Shown: positions 14,896-24,438, numbered from the stretch's first letter. The stretch is 64,000 bases of DNA from Myxococcales bacterium (GCA_016706545.1 JADJJK010000025.1:101628-165627), one strand, 5' to 3'. The notes: generated by a model not told the origin, from the letters alone. Numbers and translations: made by a program.

Positions 14896-15504
14896 CTAGC
14901 AGATCAGCTCCTGCACCGCGCGCTCCAGCTCTTCATCCGAGGGGTGCGTGTAGATGGTTGTCGTACTCACCGAGGCGTGTCGCGCGAAGCGCTGGGTCAG
15001 GCGCATGTCGTGCCCCACCCGCTGCAAGTTCGTACATCCGGAGTGACGAAGCGCATGGAAGCAGAAGTGCCGTTCGAAGCCGGCGCGCTCTTGCCACAGC
15101 GCGAAGGCGGCGCGGAGGCGACGTGCGGAGAGGCGCCGGCCCAGTCGACTGGTGAACAGCGGGTCATCCATCTGCGCGCCCTGGCGCCCTCGCGCTGTGA
15201 ACCACTTGTCGAGCTTGATGCGCAGTCGGTCGGGGAGCACGACCTCTTGCGGGGCGGGGTTCTTCGCCGACCGCTTGAAGACGCGGAGCACCAAGCGGCG
15301 TTTGGCGTGGCCGGCCTCGTCGAAGACGTCGCGCAGGTTGAGGGCCAAGATCTCGTGCTCGCGCAGCCCGGTGCCGAGGGCGAGGCTGTAGAGCACGTGG
15401 TCGCGAAAGCCGTCGCGCCGTTGCCCGGTCACCTGAAGCAGGAGGCGCTGCTCTCGCTCGGTCAGCGTGCGAACGATTCGGGTGGAGTCAGTATAAGCAG
15501 ACAT
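14896..15504 (-). CDS. minimal tyrosine recombinase (catalytic domain only)
   Basis: 202 residues, about half to two-thirds of a usual phage integrase. All catalytic residues are visible: Arg48 (GTGLREHEIL), a Lys around 77-81 (FKRSAKN), His150 and Arg153 (FHALRHSG), His176 (ARHASVSTTT) and Tyr185 (IYTH). The N-terminal core-binding and arm-binding domains are absent; only about 35 residues precede the catalytic fold. It faces away from the terminase gene. It may resolve phage genome multimers or be a degraded integrase. The large serine recombinase at 58712 is the better candidate integrase. Confidence 0.8.
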   Translation of the reverse strand: MSAYTDSTRIVRTLTEREQRLLLQVTGQRRDGFRDHVLYSLALGTGLREHEILALNLRDVFDEAGHAKRRLVLRVFKRSAKNPAPQEVVLPDRLRIKLDKWFTARGRQGAQMDDPLFTSRLGRRLSARRLRAAFALWQERAGFERHFCFHALRHSGCTNLQRVGHDMRLTQRFARHASVSTTTIYTHPSDEELERAVQELIC

Positions 15505-15593
15505 GGTGGGAAGGGCTCCTGGACTATGGAGTTCCTATACACGCTCTGTTTTGACGAGAAGCCAAGATATGGATACGTGCGACGGCGGGGCTC

Positions 15594-17027
15594 GTGACGC
15601 TCGGCATCGTCAAGCGCACCGAGGAGGAGTTCGCGGAGTGGCTCGGCTCCGAGTGGGGGTTCATCGAGGGGCTCATGTCCTACGACGACGAGCCCATCAC
15701 GTTGGAGCCGTACCAGGTCGCCTTCCTCCAGAACCGCTCGCGCTTCCGCTGGGTGTCCAAGAGCCGGCAAGTCGGCTTCTCCTTCGTCTTCGCGCTGGAG
15801 GCGCTGGCTCGATGTCATCTCCGCGAGAAGCAGACCTCGGTGTTCGTCTCCTACAATCTCGACGACGCGAAGGAGAAGATCTTGATCGCGCGGCAGATCC
15901 ACGAGGAACTGCCGCTGGCCTACCAGAAGCGGCTCGTGGTGGACTCCAAGACCGAGCTGGCGTTCGAGTCCAACGGGGCCAACAAGCGCCTGTCCCGGAT
16001 CTTGTCGCACCCGTCGAAGGCCCCGCGCGGCAAAAAGGGCGACGTCTATCTCGACGAGCTCGCGCACTACGTGAACGACCGCGAGGTGTACCGGGGGTCG
16101 ACCGCCCTGATCTTGCGCTCGAACGGGCAGCTCACCGGCTGCAGCACGCCCTTGGGCCGCCGCGGCATCTTCTGGGAGATCGCCAACGAGGAGCTGCGCA
16201 AATACCCGCACCACGTCCGTCAGCTCATCCCGTGGTGGCTGTGCAGGTTCTTCTGTACGGATGTCCCGCGAGCTGCGCGCGATGCTCCGAATCTCTCGAC
16301 GGAGGAGCGCGTCGCCGCGTTCGGCAAGTCGACGATCGTCGAGCAGTTTGACTCGCTCCCCCTCGATGATTTTCAACAGGAGTTCGAGGGAAGGTTCGTT
16401 GACGAGGTCTACAGCTACTACCCCTACGAGCTGATCTTGCCATGCACGAGCGACGAGCTGGTGCTCTACGACGATCCGACGAGCATGCGCGCGCCCACGG
16501 GGCGCATCGTCGCAGGCTTCGACGTGGGGCGGACCCGCGATCGGTCCGAACTCGCGGTGTTCGAGGAGACCAGCGGTCGGTTCACCTGCCGCATGCTCAA
16601 GAGCTACATCGGCACGCCCTTCGTCGAGCAGGAAGCGGAGCTGCGACGCCTGCTCGCCACGCTGCCGGTGGCTCGCCTATCCATCGACCATACCGGCATC
16701 GGAATGAACCTCGCCGAGAACCTCGCGCGTGACTTCCCGCAGGTGGTCCCCGAGACGTTCAGCAACGATGCGAAGGAGCGCTGGGCGACGAACATCAAGA
16801 TCTTGCTCCAGCGCCGCGATCTGGTGCTGCCGCGCGAGAGAGATCTGGTGGGGCAGATCCACTCCATCAAGCGGCGCGTTCTCCCCTCCGGGCGCGTCAG
16901 CTTCGACGCCGAGCGCAACGCGCGAGGGCACGCAGATCGCTTCTGGGCCGTCGCGCTGGCCTGCCAGATGGAGCAGGTCCTCGGCAAGGCCCCGAGTAGC
17001 GTCATCGGCGTGCGCGTCTTGGGGTAG
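15594..17027 (+). CDS. terminase large subunit
   Basis: 477 residues from GTG. The N-terminal ATPase has a Walker A-like SKSRQVGFS (55-63) and Walker B VYLDE (151-155) followed by the coupling motif GCSTP. The C-terminal RNase-H-like nuclease has acidic residues Asp310 (AGFDVGRT), Asp365 (SIDHTGIG) and Asp448 (HADRFWAVALA). The protein cuts and pumps DNA into the prohead through the portal encoded two genes downstream. It resembles the Mu gp28-type branch. It starts the rightward late block. Confidence 0.92.
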   Translation: MTLGIVKRTEEEFAEWLGSEWGFIEGLMSYDDEPITLEPYQVAFLQNRSRFRWVSKSRQVGFSFVFALEALARCHLREKQTSVFVSYNLDDAKEKILIARQIHEELPLAYQKRLVVDSKTELAFESNGANKRLSRILSHPSKAPRGKKGDVYLDELAHYVNDREVYRGSTALILRSNGQLTGCSTPLGRRGIFWEIANEELRKYPHHVRQLIPWWLCRFFCTDVPRAARDAPNLSTEERVAAFGKSTIVEQFDSLPLDDFQQEFEGRFVDEVYSYYPYELILPCTSDELVLYDDPTSMRAPTGRIVAGFDVGRTRDRSELAVFEETSGRFTCRMLKSYIGTPFVEQEAELRRLLATLPVARLSIDHTGIGMNLAENLARDFPQVVPETFSNDAKERWATNIKILLQRRDLVLPRERDLVGQIHSIKRRVLPSGRVSFDAERNARGHADRFWAVALACQMEQVLGKAPSSVIGVRVLG

Positions 17028-17099
17028 TCCGGGTCCCCTGTGCTGCACGCACACGGCTTTGGGAGACCGAGCCTTCGACAGGAAGGCTTGGAGGATCCC

Positions 17100-17345
17100 A
17101 TGAACAAGCTCTTGTCTCGCAAGCTCGGCGTCACCATCGCCACCATCTTCACCGTTGTTTTGCAGATGGAGGACTCGCTTCGCGCCGGTGTCGCAGGCGC
17201 GGTGGCCATCGCCTACGTGATCGCCCAGGCCTTCGTCGATCGGGCCCAGGTCGAACGAGTCGCCTCGGCGGCGGAGGATGGGCTCGAGAAGGCCCGGGAT
17301 GCGCTTCGCGAGCCACCTGCGCCGCCGACGCCAACGGCGCGATAG
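17100..17345 (+). CDS. small membrane protein, holin-like
   Basis: 81 residues from ATG 17100, which has GGAGG 7-8 bases upstream. One or two hydrophobic segments (VTIATIFTVVLQ and GVAGAVAIAYVIAQAF) are followed by a charged helix and a Pro/Thr-rich tail. Size and topology suit a holin or membrane-anchored accessory, but the position between terminase and portal rather than beside the amidase at 53119 leaves this open. Confidence 0.55.
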   Translation: MNKLLSRKLGVTIATIFTVVLQMEDSLRAGVAGAVAIAYVIAQAFVDRAQVERVASAAEDGLEKARDALREPPAPPTPTAR

Positions 17346-17354
17346 CGGCAGCCC

Positions 17355-17555
17355 GTGCGCAAGGCCATGCTCACCTTCTTCGTGGTTCGGGATGGAAGGC
17401 AGGCGCCCGAGCCCGCGTTCAAGCTGCAGATCTGCGCTGCGACCACTGACGGCCTGCTGGAAGCCGCCACCGAGACGCTGCAGGCGCGCGGCATGACGGT
17501 GCGCTCCTTGTCGTTTGGTCCTGATGGGCTGGTCGCCTATGCCGAGGTCCGATGA
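17355..17555 (+). CDS. small conserved-looking protein before the portal
   Basis: 66 residues from GTG, beta-alpha-beta in outline (LTFFVVRDGRQAPEPAFKLQ, DGLLEAATETLQ, VRSLSFGPDGLVAYAEV). Its stop overlaps the portal start by 4 bases (ATGA, 17552-17555), so it belongs to the head operon. Function unknown. Confidence 0.6.
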   Translation: MRKAMLTFFVVRDGRQAPEPAFKLQICAATTDGLLEAATETLQARGMTVRSLSFGPDGLVAYAEVR

Positions 17556-19381
17556 CGGGGCCCCATGAAGTACGGAAGGCCGAAGCGAGCCTCCAGTCCA
17601 TCCTCAAGGCGGTGGTGTTGGGCGCCCAGGGCGACGAGCCTGCGAGCCGTCCTGGTGGAGAAGCAGCGTCTGCGGAGTTCGCGGCGGCGGGCGCGCTGGC
17701 GCCGCCCTACGACCCCGAGGCGCTGTGTCTCCTGTTCGAGCACTCCAACTCGCTCCGCCAGAACGTCGATGCGTACGCCACGAACATCGACGGGTTCGGG
17801 TCCCGCTTCGATCCGGTGATCGACCTCGACGCGGAAGACGCGCGGCAGAAGGTCGCCGACGCGATGCGGTTGGAGCTTCGCGCTGAGCAAGACCATCGGG
17901 TGGCCGTGGCCGGTCAGATCGACGGTCCCACGGAGGAACAGGCTGGCCGCCGGCTCACCGACCTGCGCCAACTCGCCCAGATGGAGAAGGCGCGGCTCGA
18001 GGCGTTCTTCGACTTCTGCTGCTTTGACCACTCGTTCGTGGACCTGCGCCGGCGTACCCGCCAGGACCTCGAGGTCACCGGCAACGCGTACTGGGAGGTG
18101 CTGCGCACCGTGCGGGGCGATGTGGTGCGGCTGATCCATGTTCCTGGGTACACCGTGCGCCTGATGCCCTTGGAGCGAGACTCCATCGAGATCAGCGAGC
18201 GCGTGCGTGTGTCGCCCATCACGTTCGAGCGCGTGACGGCGCGGCGACGGCTTCGGCAGTACATCCAGATCCAGGGCACCGAGCGCGTCTACTTCAAGTC
18301 CTTCGGCGATCCCCGCATCGTGTCGCGGACCACAGGCCGCGTGTTCTCCGACCTGGCGGCGCTCCGTGCAGCGAACCCGCACGACGGGGCGGCGACCGAG
18401 ATCTTGCACTTCGCCGTCCACTCGCCTCGCTCCCCCTACGGGGTGCCGCGGTGGATCGGCACGCTGCTCTCCGTTCTGGGTTCGCGGCAGATGGAGGAGG
18501 TGAACTACATGTACTTCTCGAACAAGAGCGTGCCGCCGCTGGCGCTCTTGGTGTCGGGCGGGCGGCTCTCCGAGTCGTCGGTACCGCGCATCGAGCGGTT
18601 CATCGAAGAGAACCTCAAGGGCAAGAGCAACTTCCACAAGATCTTGATCCTGGAGGCGGAAGGAGGCGGCAGCGACGACGCCGGCCGGGCGAAGATCGAG
18701 CTGCGCCCCCTCACGGAGGCCCAGCAGCAGGACGCGCTGTTCCAGCTCTACGACGAGCGGAACATCGACAAGGTGGGCAGCGCGTTTCGCTTGCCACGGC
18801 TCTTGCGCGGAGATGCCAAGGAGCTCAACCGCGCCATCGCCGAGTCCGCCCTTCGATTCGCCGAGGACCAGGTCTTCCAGCCGGAGCGCGATGAGTTCGA
18901 CTTCCTGATGAACCGCAAGCTCCTGGCCGACATGGGCATCCGCTTCTGGCGGTTCCGGTCCCAGACGCCCGTGACGCGAGACCCCGAACGGATGACCGAG
19001 ATGGTCGAGCGCCTGGTCCGGGTAGGCGTGCTGACGCCCGAGGAGGGACGCACGCTGGCCGCGGACATCTTCAATCGCGAGTTCCGCAAGATCAACGCCG
19101 AGTGGGTGCGCCAGCCCATCACCTTGACGCTGGCCGGGATCCAGACGGCCGGGGTCGTGCGCGAGGCTGGCCCCGACACGGCAGAGAAGACGGCCGAGCA
19201 CCGAGTGGCGCTCCTCAAGGACGCCAAGTTCCTCCTGTCCCTCCACGAGGAGCTGGCAGCGGAGGAGCAGCGGCTCGCGGAGCGAAGGATGGCGCTGGCA
19301 CGGATGCTGGTTGCAGATCCACCAGTCGGTCCCGAATCCAACAGCCGGCCGCCGCTGGGCGAGGCCGCCGACGATGTGTAG
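17552..19381 (+). CDS. portal protein
   Basis: 609 residues. Signature portal features are SNSLRQNVDAYATNIDGFG near the start, the NAYWEVLRT/IHVPGYTVRLMP region, YGVPRWIGTLLSVLGSRQME and the stem/clip segment FFSNKSVPPLALLVSGG-type (here YFSNKSVPPLALLVSGG). It forms the dodecameric DNA channel at the capsid vertex. It lies directly after the terminase and before the minor head protein, the canonical order. The C-terminal 80 residues are helical and charged. Confidence 0.88.
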   Translation: MTGPHEVRKAEASLQSILKAVVLGAQGDEPASRPGGEAASAEFAAAGALAPPYDPEALCLLFEHSNSLRQNVDAYATNIDGFGSRFDPVIDLDAEDARQKVADAMRLELRAEQDHRVAVAGQIDGPTEEQAGRRLTDLRQLAQMEKARLEAFFDFCCFDHSFVDLRRRTRQDLEVTGNAYWEVLRTVRGDVVRLIHVPGYTVRLMPLERDSIEISERVRVSPITFERVTARRRLRQYIQIQGTERVYFKSFGDPRIVSRTTGRVFSDLAALRAANPHDGAATEILHFAVHSPRSPYGVPRWIGTLLSVLGSRQMEEVNYMYFSNKSVPPLALLVSGGRLSESSVPRIERFIEENLKGKSNFHKILILEAEGGGSDDAGRAKIELRPLTEAQQQDALFQLYDERNIDKVGSAFRLPRLLRGDAKELNRAIAESALRFAEDQVFQPERDEFDFLMNRKLLADMGIRFWRFRSQTPVTRDPERMTEMVERLVRVGVLTPEEGRTLAADIFNREFRKINAEWVRQPITLTLAGIQTAGVVREAGPDTAEKTAEHRVALLKDAKFLLSLHEELAAEEQRLAERRMALARMLVADPPVGPESNSRPPLGEAADDV

Positions 19382-20462
19382 GCCGCCACCGTCTGCGGGT
19401 CGCGTGTGCGAGGCGGCGGATCTGCTCCTGGTCAGTAAGGCCAAGCGCGCTGCCGAAGTCGTGCTGGGAGGGATCCTTCGCCTGCCCGTTGCAAAGGTCA
19501 CCGATCTCTCGACGCCGGCAGGCTTTGACCAGGCGGTGGCCGTGCTGGCCGCGAAGCTTCGTCGCGCTGCGAGCGGAGCCGAGGCCGCCGCTGTGCGTGA
19601 AGCCATACGGGCGCTCGACGTCGACTGGCGGCGCACCTCGGCGTCGGACCGCAGCCGCCTGGTTGCCGCGGCCCTAGCGGCAGCGCGCCGAGCGACGGCT
19701 GCTGTGCCTCCCCGCATCGAGGTGCCGCTGTCGGCCGCCGCGAACTCCATCGTGGCCGCCACGCGGGACCATGCACGGCGCGCCGAGCGGCTGTCGATCC
19801 GCGCCGAATTCAACGCGCTCGACCGTCGCATCACGGCGCACATCGTGTCATCCCAGGGCAACTTCGTGCGCGACGAGTACGGACGCCGGGTGGACGCTTT
19901 CGGGGCCTCGGCACGGCAGATCGTGGCCTCGGGCGTGGACCAAGGGCTGGGCCGCGCTGACATCGGGCAGGCGCTTCAGGCCGCCGCCCGAGCGGAGCTC
20001 ATCGAACGAGCCCCGTTCTACTGGGAAGTCGTCGCCGCCGCCTTCACCGGCCAGGGCCGGTCGTTCGCGCAGCTCAGCGCCTACGCCGAGGCGGGGATCA
20101 AACGCTACCAGATCGAAGCTGTGCTTGATGAGGCAACCACCCCCATCTGCCGGTACCTGCACGGCAAGAGCTTCGCCGTGGCCGAGGCGGTGAGCCGCTT
20201 CGAGCGCGTGGAGCACCTGTCCAGCCCGGAGGACATCAAGCGCGAGCTGCCGTGGGTCCGGCAAGCGCGACATGAACCCACGGGGCGCACCAGGTTGTAC
20301 GTGGACGGCCGTGCTGGCCGCGTTGACCTGGCCGAGATGAAGGGCGAAGGCGCAAGCGCCTTCCGCGCACTCGTCTCGGACCAGGCGCTCAGCGACCTCG
20401 GGGTGGGCTTTCCGCCGTACCACGGCCTCTGTCGCACGGTTGTCGTCTCAACATCGAGATAG
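19374..20462 (+). CDS. phage head morphogenesis protein (SPP1 gp7-like)
   Basis: 362 residues from an ATG that overlaps the portal stop by 8 bases. The C-terminal domain carries the family pattern: AVLDEATTPICRYLHGK (Asp, Cys), then GFPPYHGLCRTV (His, Cys) near the end. A minor capsid protein bound at the portal and possibly ejected with DNA. It ends the first head-gene run; the next gene is on the opposite strand. Confidence 0.85.
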   Translation: MCRPPPSAGRVCEAADLLLVSKAKRAAEVVLGGILRLPVAKVTDLSTPAGFDQAVAVLAAKLRRAASGAEAAAVREAIRALDVDWRRTSASDRSRLVAAALAAARRATAAVPPRIEVPLSAAANSIVAATRDHARRAERLSIRAEFNALDRRITAHIVSSQGNFVRDEYGRRVDAFGASARQIVASGVDQGLGRADIGQALQAAARAELIERAPFYWEVVAAAFTGQGRSFAQLSAYAEAGIKRYQIEAVLDEATTPICRYLHGKSFAVAEAVSRFERVEHLSSPEDIKRELPWVRQARHEPTGRTRLYVDGRAGRVDLAEMKGEGASAFRALVSDQALSDLGVGFPPYHGLCRTVVVSTSR

Positions 20463-20566
20463 TACGCGGCTAGTGAGATGCGGGCCGATGCGAATCCAAC
20501 GCGAATCCAACCTGCGGCCGAACTCGACGTGAGCCGCTACACAGAGCAGAACGCAGTGGGTGCAAT

Positions 20567-21787
20567 TCAGTCTATAGTCCGACTTCCAAATGCTATCGAT
20601 GTCTTCGTTGTGTGTCCGGGGACGATATTTCGAGTGCTCTTCTCGATTCGTTCACCCCTCCAGCCAACGAAGGTCCCAATCGGCAGTTCCAACGACGGTA
20701 GGTATCCGGGAAGGGAGGATAAGTCCGGAAACGAGCATGAAGCGCGTTCGCTGCCCAGCCATCCCCTTGATACCCGCACCGTGATCTCTCTCCAGGGCAT
20801 GGCAGTCGAGATGCTAAGATCGTACTCGACAATAGGAAACTTGGTGGACTCGGACTGGATTATAAACTGAGGGATTCGCGGACCAGTAACAGGGCGAAGG
20901 TATTGAATGGCAGCCTCTTCAGGGAGTTCCACGGTGAGCGGAGCCGCCTCGGCGAGGCAGGTGTAGTCCGTTCGACGTAGCACTGATTGAGTATACTCAA
21001 ACGTCCGTACGCACATCACGTCGCCACTTCGCAACTGCGACGGGTGCGGGGATAAGTAGTTGCCGCCAGATGCTGGCAGTACCAGCGATGTGCCATTGGT
21101 GTTTTGGATTTCGGTGGTGGAAGTAAAGGTGGACCACGTGGGATCTGGAGTTGCTAGACGATGGGCTGCGACCTCGGGCGCGGCGGTGAGATCTAGCGAC
21201 AAAACGGCAGGCAGTGGGACGGCTAAATCTGGACCTCGCAAAACGCGCTCGATTTGCCCTGTGAATCCATCTTGCCTCGAAACCCCCCAGATTGAGTGCG
21301 ACCGAATGGGGATGGTTAGTCGAAATTCGTTTCCATATTCCACGAGAGCAATCCGCTCAGGAGTCGCCTCTACGGTAAAGAACTCGCCAACACGAGCACC
21401 AGTCACAGAGCCTGTTATGGTCTGGAACTCCTGCGCGTTTAGGAAGCATGAAAAGTCGTTGATTACCGTTTCCTCTGACCTGGCGCGATAGTGTGCCCGT
21501 CCAATCGTTCGTATGCCAAAAGAGTTATCCTGGCATGCGAAGGCTACCCCGTATCGCCGATGTCGCACTGTGGCTGTATAGATGCCACTGCTGGCATCCA
21601 TGGGTTGCCACTCGCCATCACCATCTTGGTAAGCAGCAAATGCTACGGCGTGACTGCTCGCGAACCCCGGTGGAGCGGTGTTGAGCTTGATTTCAACCGC
21701 CGGCCCCAACTGCTCAGTGGGCTCTTCCTGGTCCTCTGCGCAGGCAAATAGAAGTAGAAATGTTGCACATGAGATAGTTCTGAACAT
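20567..21787 (-). CDS. secreted lipoprotein, accessory (moron-like) gene
   Basis: 406 residues from ATG 21787. The signal peptide FRTISCATFLLLFAC has a lipobox ending at Cys16, followed by an acidic EDQEEPTEQ linker and a long beta-rich domain (many Thr/Ser strands, Cys pairs). The frame is open 180 bases further upstream without a signal-like N-terminus, which fixes the start. It runs against all neighbouring head genes and has visibly lower GC and relaxed third positions, marking it as acquired. It may alter the host surface during lysogeny. Family not recognised. Confidence 0.75.
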   Translation of the reverse strand: MFRTISCATFLLLFACAEDQEEPTEQLGPAVEIKLNTAPPGFASSHAVAFAAYQDGDGEWQPMDASSGIYTATVRHRRYGVAFACQDNSFGIRTIGRAHYRARSEETVINDFSCFLNAQEFQTITGSVTGARVGEFFTVEATPERIALVEYGNEFRLTIPIRSHSIWGVSRQDGFTGQIERVLRGPDLAVPLPAVLSLDLTAAPEVAAHRLATPDPTWSTFTSTTEIQNTNGTSLVLPASGGNYLSPHPSQLRSGDVMCVRTFEYTQSVLRRTDYTCLAEAAPLTVELPEEAAIQYLRPVTGPRIPQFIIQSESTKFPIVEYDLSISTAMPWREITVRVSRGWLGSERASCSFPDLSSLPGYLPSLELPIGTFVGWRGERIEKSTRNIVPGHTTKTSIAFGSRTID

Positions 21788-22147
21788 GGAGTCTCGCCCG
21801 GAATTGTTTTCTGCTGCGATCACGCAGCCAACGGCCCAGCACGAAAGTGGACCACGTGGGCTGCCGGCGCACAACCTTGAGGCACCGATATCCCGTCTCA
21901 CCGCCAGTGGAGCATCATTCTGTACGTCAGAACAAGGCTCCCAATGTGTGTGCTGGATGATGCCCAATCGCTGCTCGCGGCGGCGACTGGGGCAACAACA
22001 GCGGCGTTCCGTATGAACGTGACCGGCCTGCTGGGGCGACCGGCGGATCGAGGACAGGTTGCATGAACGCGAGGACGTAGGCCTTTCTCATACCAACCCT
22101 GCCGAGGATTTCTGACGACGGCCGTCGCGCACGTGTAATGAATTGAA
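21788..22147. other. 360-base intergenic region
   Basis: No gene seen. It probably contains divergent promoters for the lipoprotein (leftward) and the M15 gene (rightward). A 14-base word GTGGACCACGTGGG, with a CCACGTGG palindrome, occurs here near 21851 and again inside the lipoprotein gene near 21130. Confidence 0.4.
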
Positions 22148-23896
22148 ATGGTAGAGGAAAATTGTTCGCACCTTCAGGGAGCCTTGGCGCGAGAACGGCG
22201 CCATGGCTACAACGGAGACGCGAAGGTCCAGGGGCTGCGCCCGCGCGGTGGAGCGTTTGGTGTACAAAACGACCGAGGCTATCGGGTGCATCAGCCGGAG
22301 TTCAGCGTGGACGCTCAGCAAGGCGACGATGGGGAGGGCGACGTGATCCGCGCCGACGCTCTTCGAGCGGGCAGAGGGCCGGTTCCAGCGACCAGCGGAT
22401 CCGGTGCAACGCCGGGTAAGCAAACGCGAACCGAGGGTCTGCACGGGCTGAACGTGGGCCAAGAAGACGCCCAGGCTCTGCGCGGCGACGCCGCGGCGCG
22501 TTCGCTGCGTGCCCCGGACTGGGAAGTCGACGATTCTCTCGCGAAAGCCATGGGGCTCTACGACGAACCGGACCTGCTGGCCCTGGCGCCGTCGGCGCCC
22601 GCCACCGCGCCCACCAAGGCGCAGGCCGCGCCGGCAACCGCGAAGCCGGCGAAGCCAGCCAAACCGGCCCCTCCCGCCAAGCCGGTCCCTGTGCCGTCAA
22701 CGGATGAGCCTTCCCAGCATGCCACCTGGCCCGACGTCGCCGCCGCGACCTCGCAAGCAGGGAAAGACGAGCTCGACCTAGCCTGGATCGATGCACTGCC
22801 CGCGCACCTTCGCGACAGCATCGACAACGACTTCTCCACCGAGAAGCGCGATGTGAAGGTGAAACGCGAAACGAAGCATTTCGATCGAGAAGCGCAGAGG
22901 CAACTGCAGAAGGACAAGGCCGCGCTGCGCAAGAGCGTCGCGGAGCGCCTTTCGCCACAGGCCCCGAAGAAGGTCTCCTCGAAGCAGATCGAGGCTGATC
23001 CGGACTACCAAGCCCAGCTGCGCGCCCTCACCGAGGACTACCGCAAGCGCGTAGAGGCGCAGCGCGCCACCCTGGAGCATGCTCTGGACACCGACCCGCG
23101 GTCCGCTGGCGAGCCGAAGGAAAGCCTCGTCGAGCCGCCCACCGAGCAGATCTCCCGCCTTGAAGGAGTGGCTCGTTCTCGCACCGACTTCATGTCCTGG
23201 GGCATCGAGATCACCGGCTCCGCTGAGAAGGTAAAGGCCCACTACCAGAGCATCCAGCAGGTGCCCGGCCGGCCGGGCCTGTGGCTCGCGGCAGACGCCT
23301 CCGTTCGGTTCGCCGCGGCGGTTGCGGCGTTCGAGGCCGCCAACCCTGGCTACACCATCGGGTCCTCGGGTGGCCATGCCATGCGCAAGCTGCATCAGGA
23401 CCGCAAGGGGTTGGGGATGCACGGCCACTCCCTAGGGCTGGCGGTCGACATCCTTGCGTACGACAACCCGAACCTGGATGCCCCCAAGGGCGAGCCGGCG
23501 TACATCAATCACTTCTTGCTCAGGCGCTTTGGTCGCGACGACCAAGGCAATAGCCGTGCGACGATGGACCTGGGTGTGCGTGGCAACGAGCACATCGAGA
23601 CCTTGGGCAAGCACACGATGGCCGGTGCCACCACAGCCGATGACGAGTCGCTGGTACAGACGCTTCGCACGCAGTTCGCCGAGATCTCGGGGACCTCGCA
23701 GCGCTTCCAGGCCAGCATCGCCGCGCAGCTGCCGCTCTTGCGGGAGGCGAGGAACAAGTACTTTCAGGGTGAGGAGCTCAAAGGCCAGATCAAGCAGATC
23801 GACAAGCGCATCGCGGACCTGAAGAAGCAGCCCAAGAAGGCCGACGAGTTGGGTGCGAAAACCGAGCTACGAAGAGCCAAATGGTCGACAAGTTGA
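22148..23896 (+). CDS. M15/VanY-like peptidase, N-terminal part (frame broken)
   Basis: 582 residues. A disordered N-terminus with a Lys-Pro-Ala linker (about 150-195) is followed by charged helices and then the first half of an M15 D,D-peptidase: SSGGHAMRKLHQDR and HSLGLAVD, giving the SxHxxGxAxD-type zinc ligands His427 and Asp434. The ORF stops 150 residues later, before the third zinc ligand, which is found in the next frame (23881-24438). The junction is at GCCAAATGG: a -1 step re-reads an A and continues in the downstream frame. Either a frameshift mutation, a missing A in the run, or recoding. Probable muralytic effector-like protein. Confidence 0.65.
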   Translation: MVEENCSHLQGALARERRHGYNGDAKVQGLRPRGGAFGVQNDRGYRVHQPEFSVDAQQGDDGEGDVIRADALRAGRGPVPATSGSGATPGKQTRTEGLHGLNVGQEDAQALRGDAAARSLRAPDWEVDDSLAKAMGLYDEPDLLALAPSAPATAPTKAQAAPATAKPAKPAKPAPPAKPVPVPSTDEPSQHATWPDVAAATSQAGKDELDLAWIDALPAHLRDSIDNDFSTEKRDVKVKRETKHFDREAQRQLQKDKAALRKSVAERLSPQAPKKVSSKQIEADPDYQAQLRALTEDYRKRVEAQRATLEHALDTDPRSAGEPKESLVEPPTEQISRLEGVARSRTDFMSWGIEITGSAEKVKAHYQSIQQVPGRPGLWLAADASVRFAAAVAAFEAANPGYTIGSSGGHAMRKLHQDRKGLGMHGHSLGLAVDILAYDNPNLDAPKGEPAYINHFLLRRFGRDDQGNSRATMDLGVRGNEHIETLGKHTMAGATTADDESLVQTLRTQFAEISGTSQRFQASIAAQLPLLREARNKYFQGEELKGQIKQIDKRIADLKKQPKKADELGAKTELRRAKWSTS

Positions 23897-24438
23897 AGCA
23901 CTCAAAAGAAGGCCGAGGCACGGATTCGCTGATGGCGGCTGCGTTCTCTGCCTGGCGTCAGGAGTTGCAAAACGATCGCGCACCAGTGGCCGACAAACAC
24001 AAACTCGAAGTCGCAAAGGACCCGAAGGGGACCGCCACCGTCTACCTCCAGAAGGAACTGAGGGTGCTCGATGCCGCTCTGGACAAGCTGAAGAACCCCC
24101 AACAGATCTTCGGCTTTCCTGACAAACAGGCGGACGGCACGTACGCCTCCGACCTCCGAGCCACCGAGCTGCCCCTGATGCAGTACATCGAGCGCGGCAG
24201 CATCCGCGATGACGCGATGCCAGCGACCACCGACCGAAGGCGCAAGGGGGTCTTCAACGCGGAGGTCGTCGCGGTGCTTGGCCGATACGGCTTCGCTCCG
24301 GGCTCTACTTTTGGGGACACCATGCACTTCGACTTCATCGAGGGGTACAGCAACATCGCCCCGGGCGGGCGCAATCGCACCAACATGGCTCCGGATCGAT
24401 ATGGTCCGCGCGGTACGGTCAGCAGAGGTACAAAATGA
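23881..24438 (+). CDS. C-terminal part of the M15/VanY-like peptidase
   Basis: 185 residues overlapping the previous frame by 16 bases. It supplies the missing end of the peptidase: YGFAPGSTFGDTMHFDF contains the HF(D/E)-type zinc ligand (His149). Joined to the upstream ORF by a -1 shift it gives a protein of about 760 residues with a complete metal site. Translated alone it could not be active. The ORF ends overlapping the start of a lipoprotein (ATGA at 24435-24438), so the two were made as a pair. Confidence 0.6.
   Translation: MVDKLKHSKEGRGTDSLMAAAFSAWRQELQNDRAPVADKHKLEVAKDPKGTATVYLQKELRVLDAALDKLKNPQQIFGFPDKQADGTYASDLRATELPLMQYIERGSIRDDAMPATTDRRRKGVFNAEVVAVLGRYGFAPGSTFGDTMHFDFIEGYSNIAPGGRNRTNMAPDRYGPRGTVSRGTK

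Noticed and set aside
17537..19963. 808-codon minus-strand frame opposite the portal gene
   Set aside because: Shadow of the portal and head genes; the portal frame carries clear family motifs.
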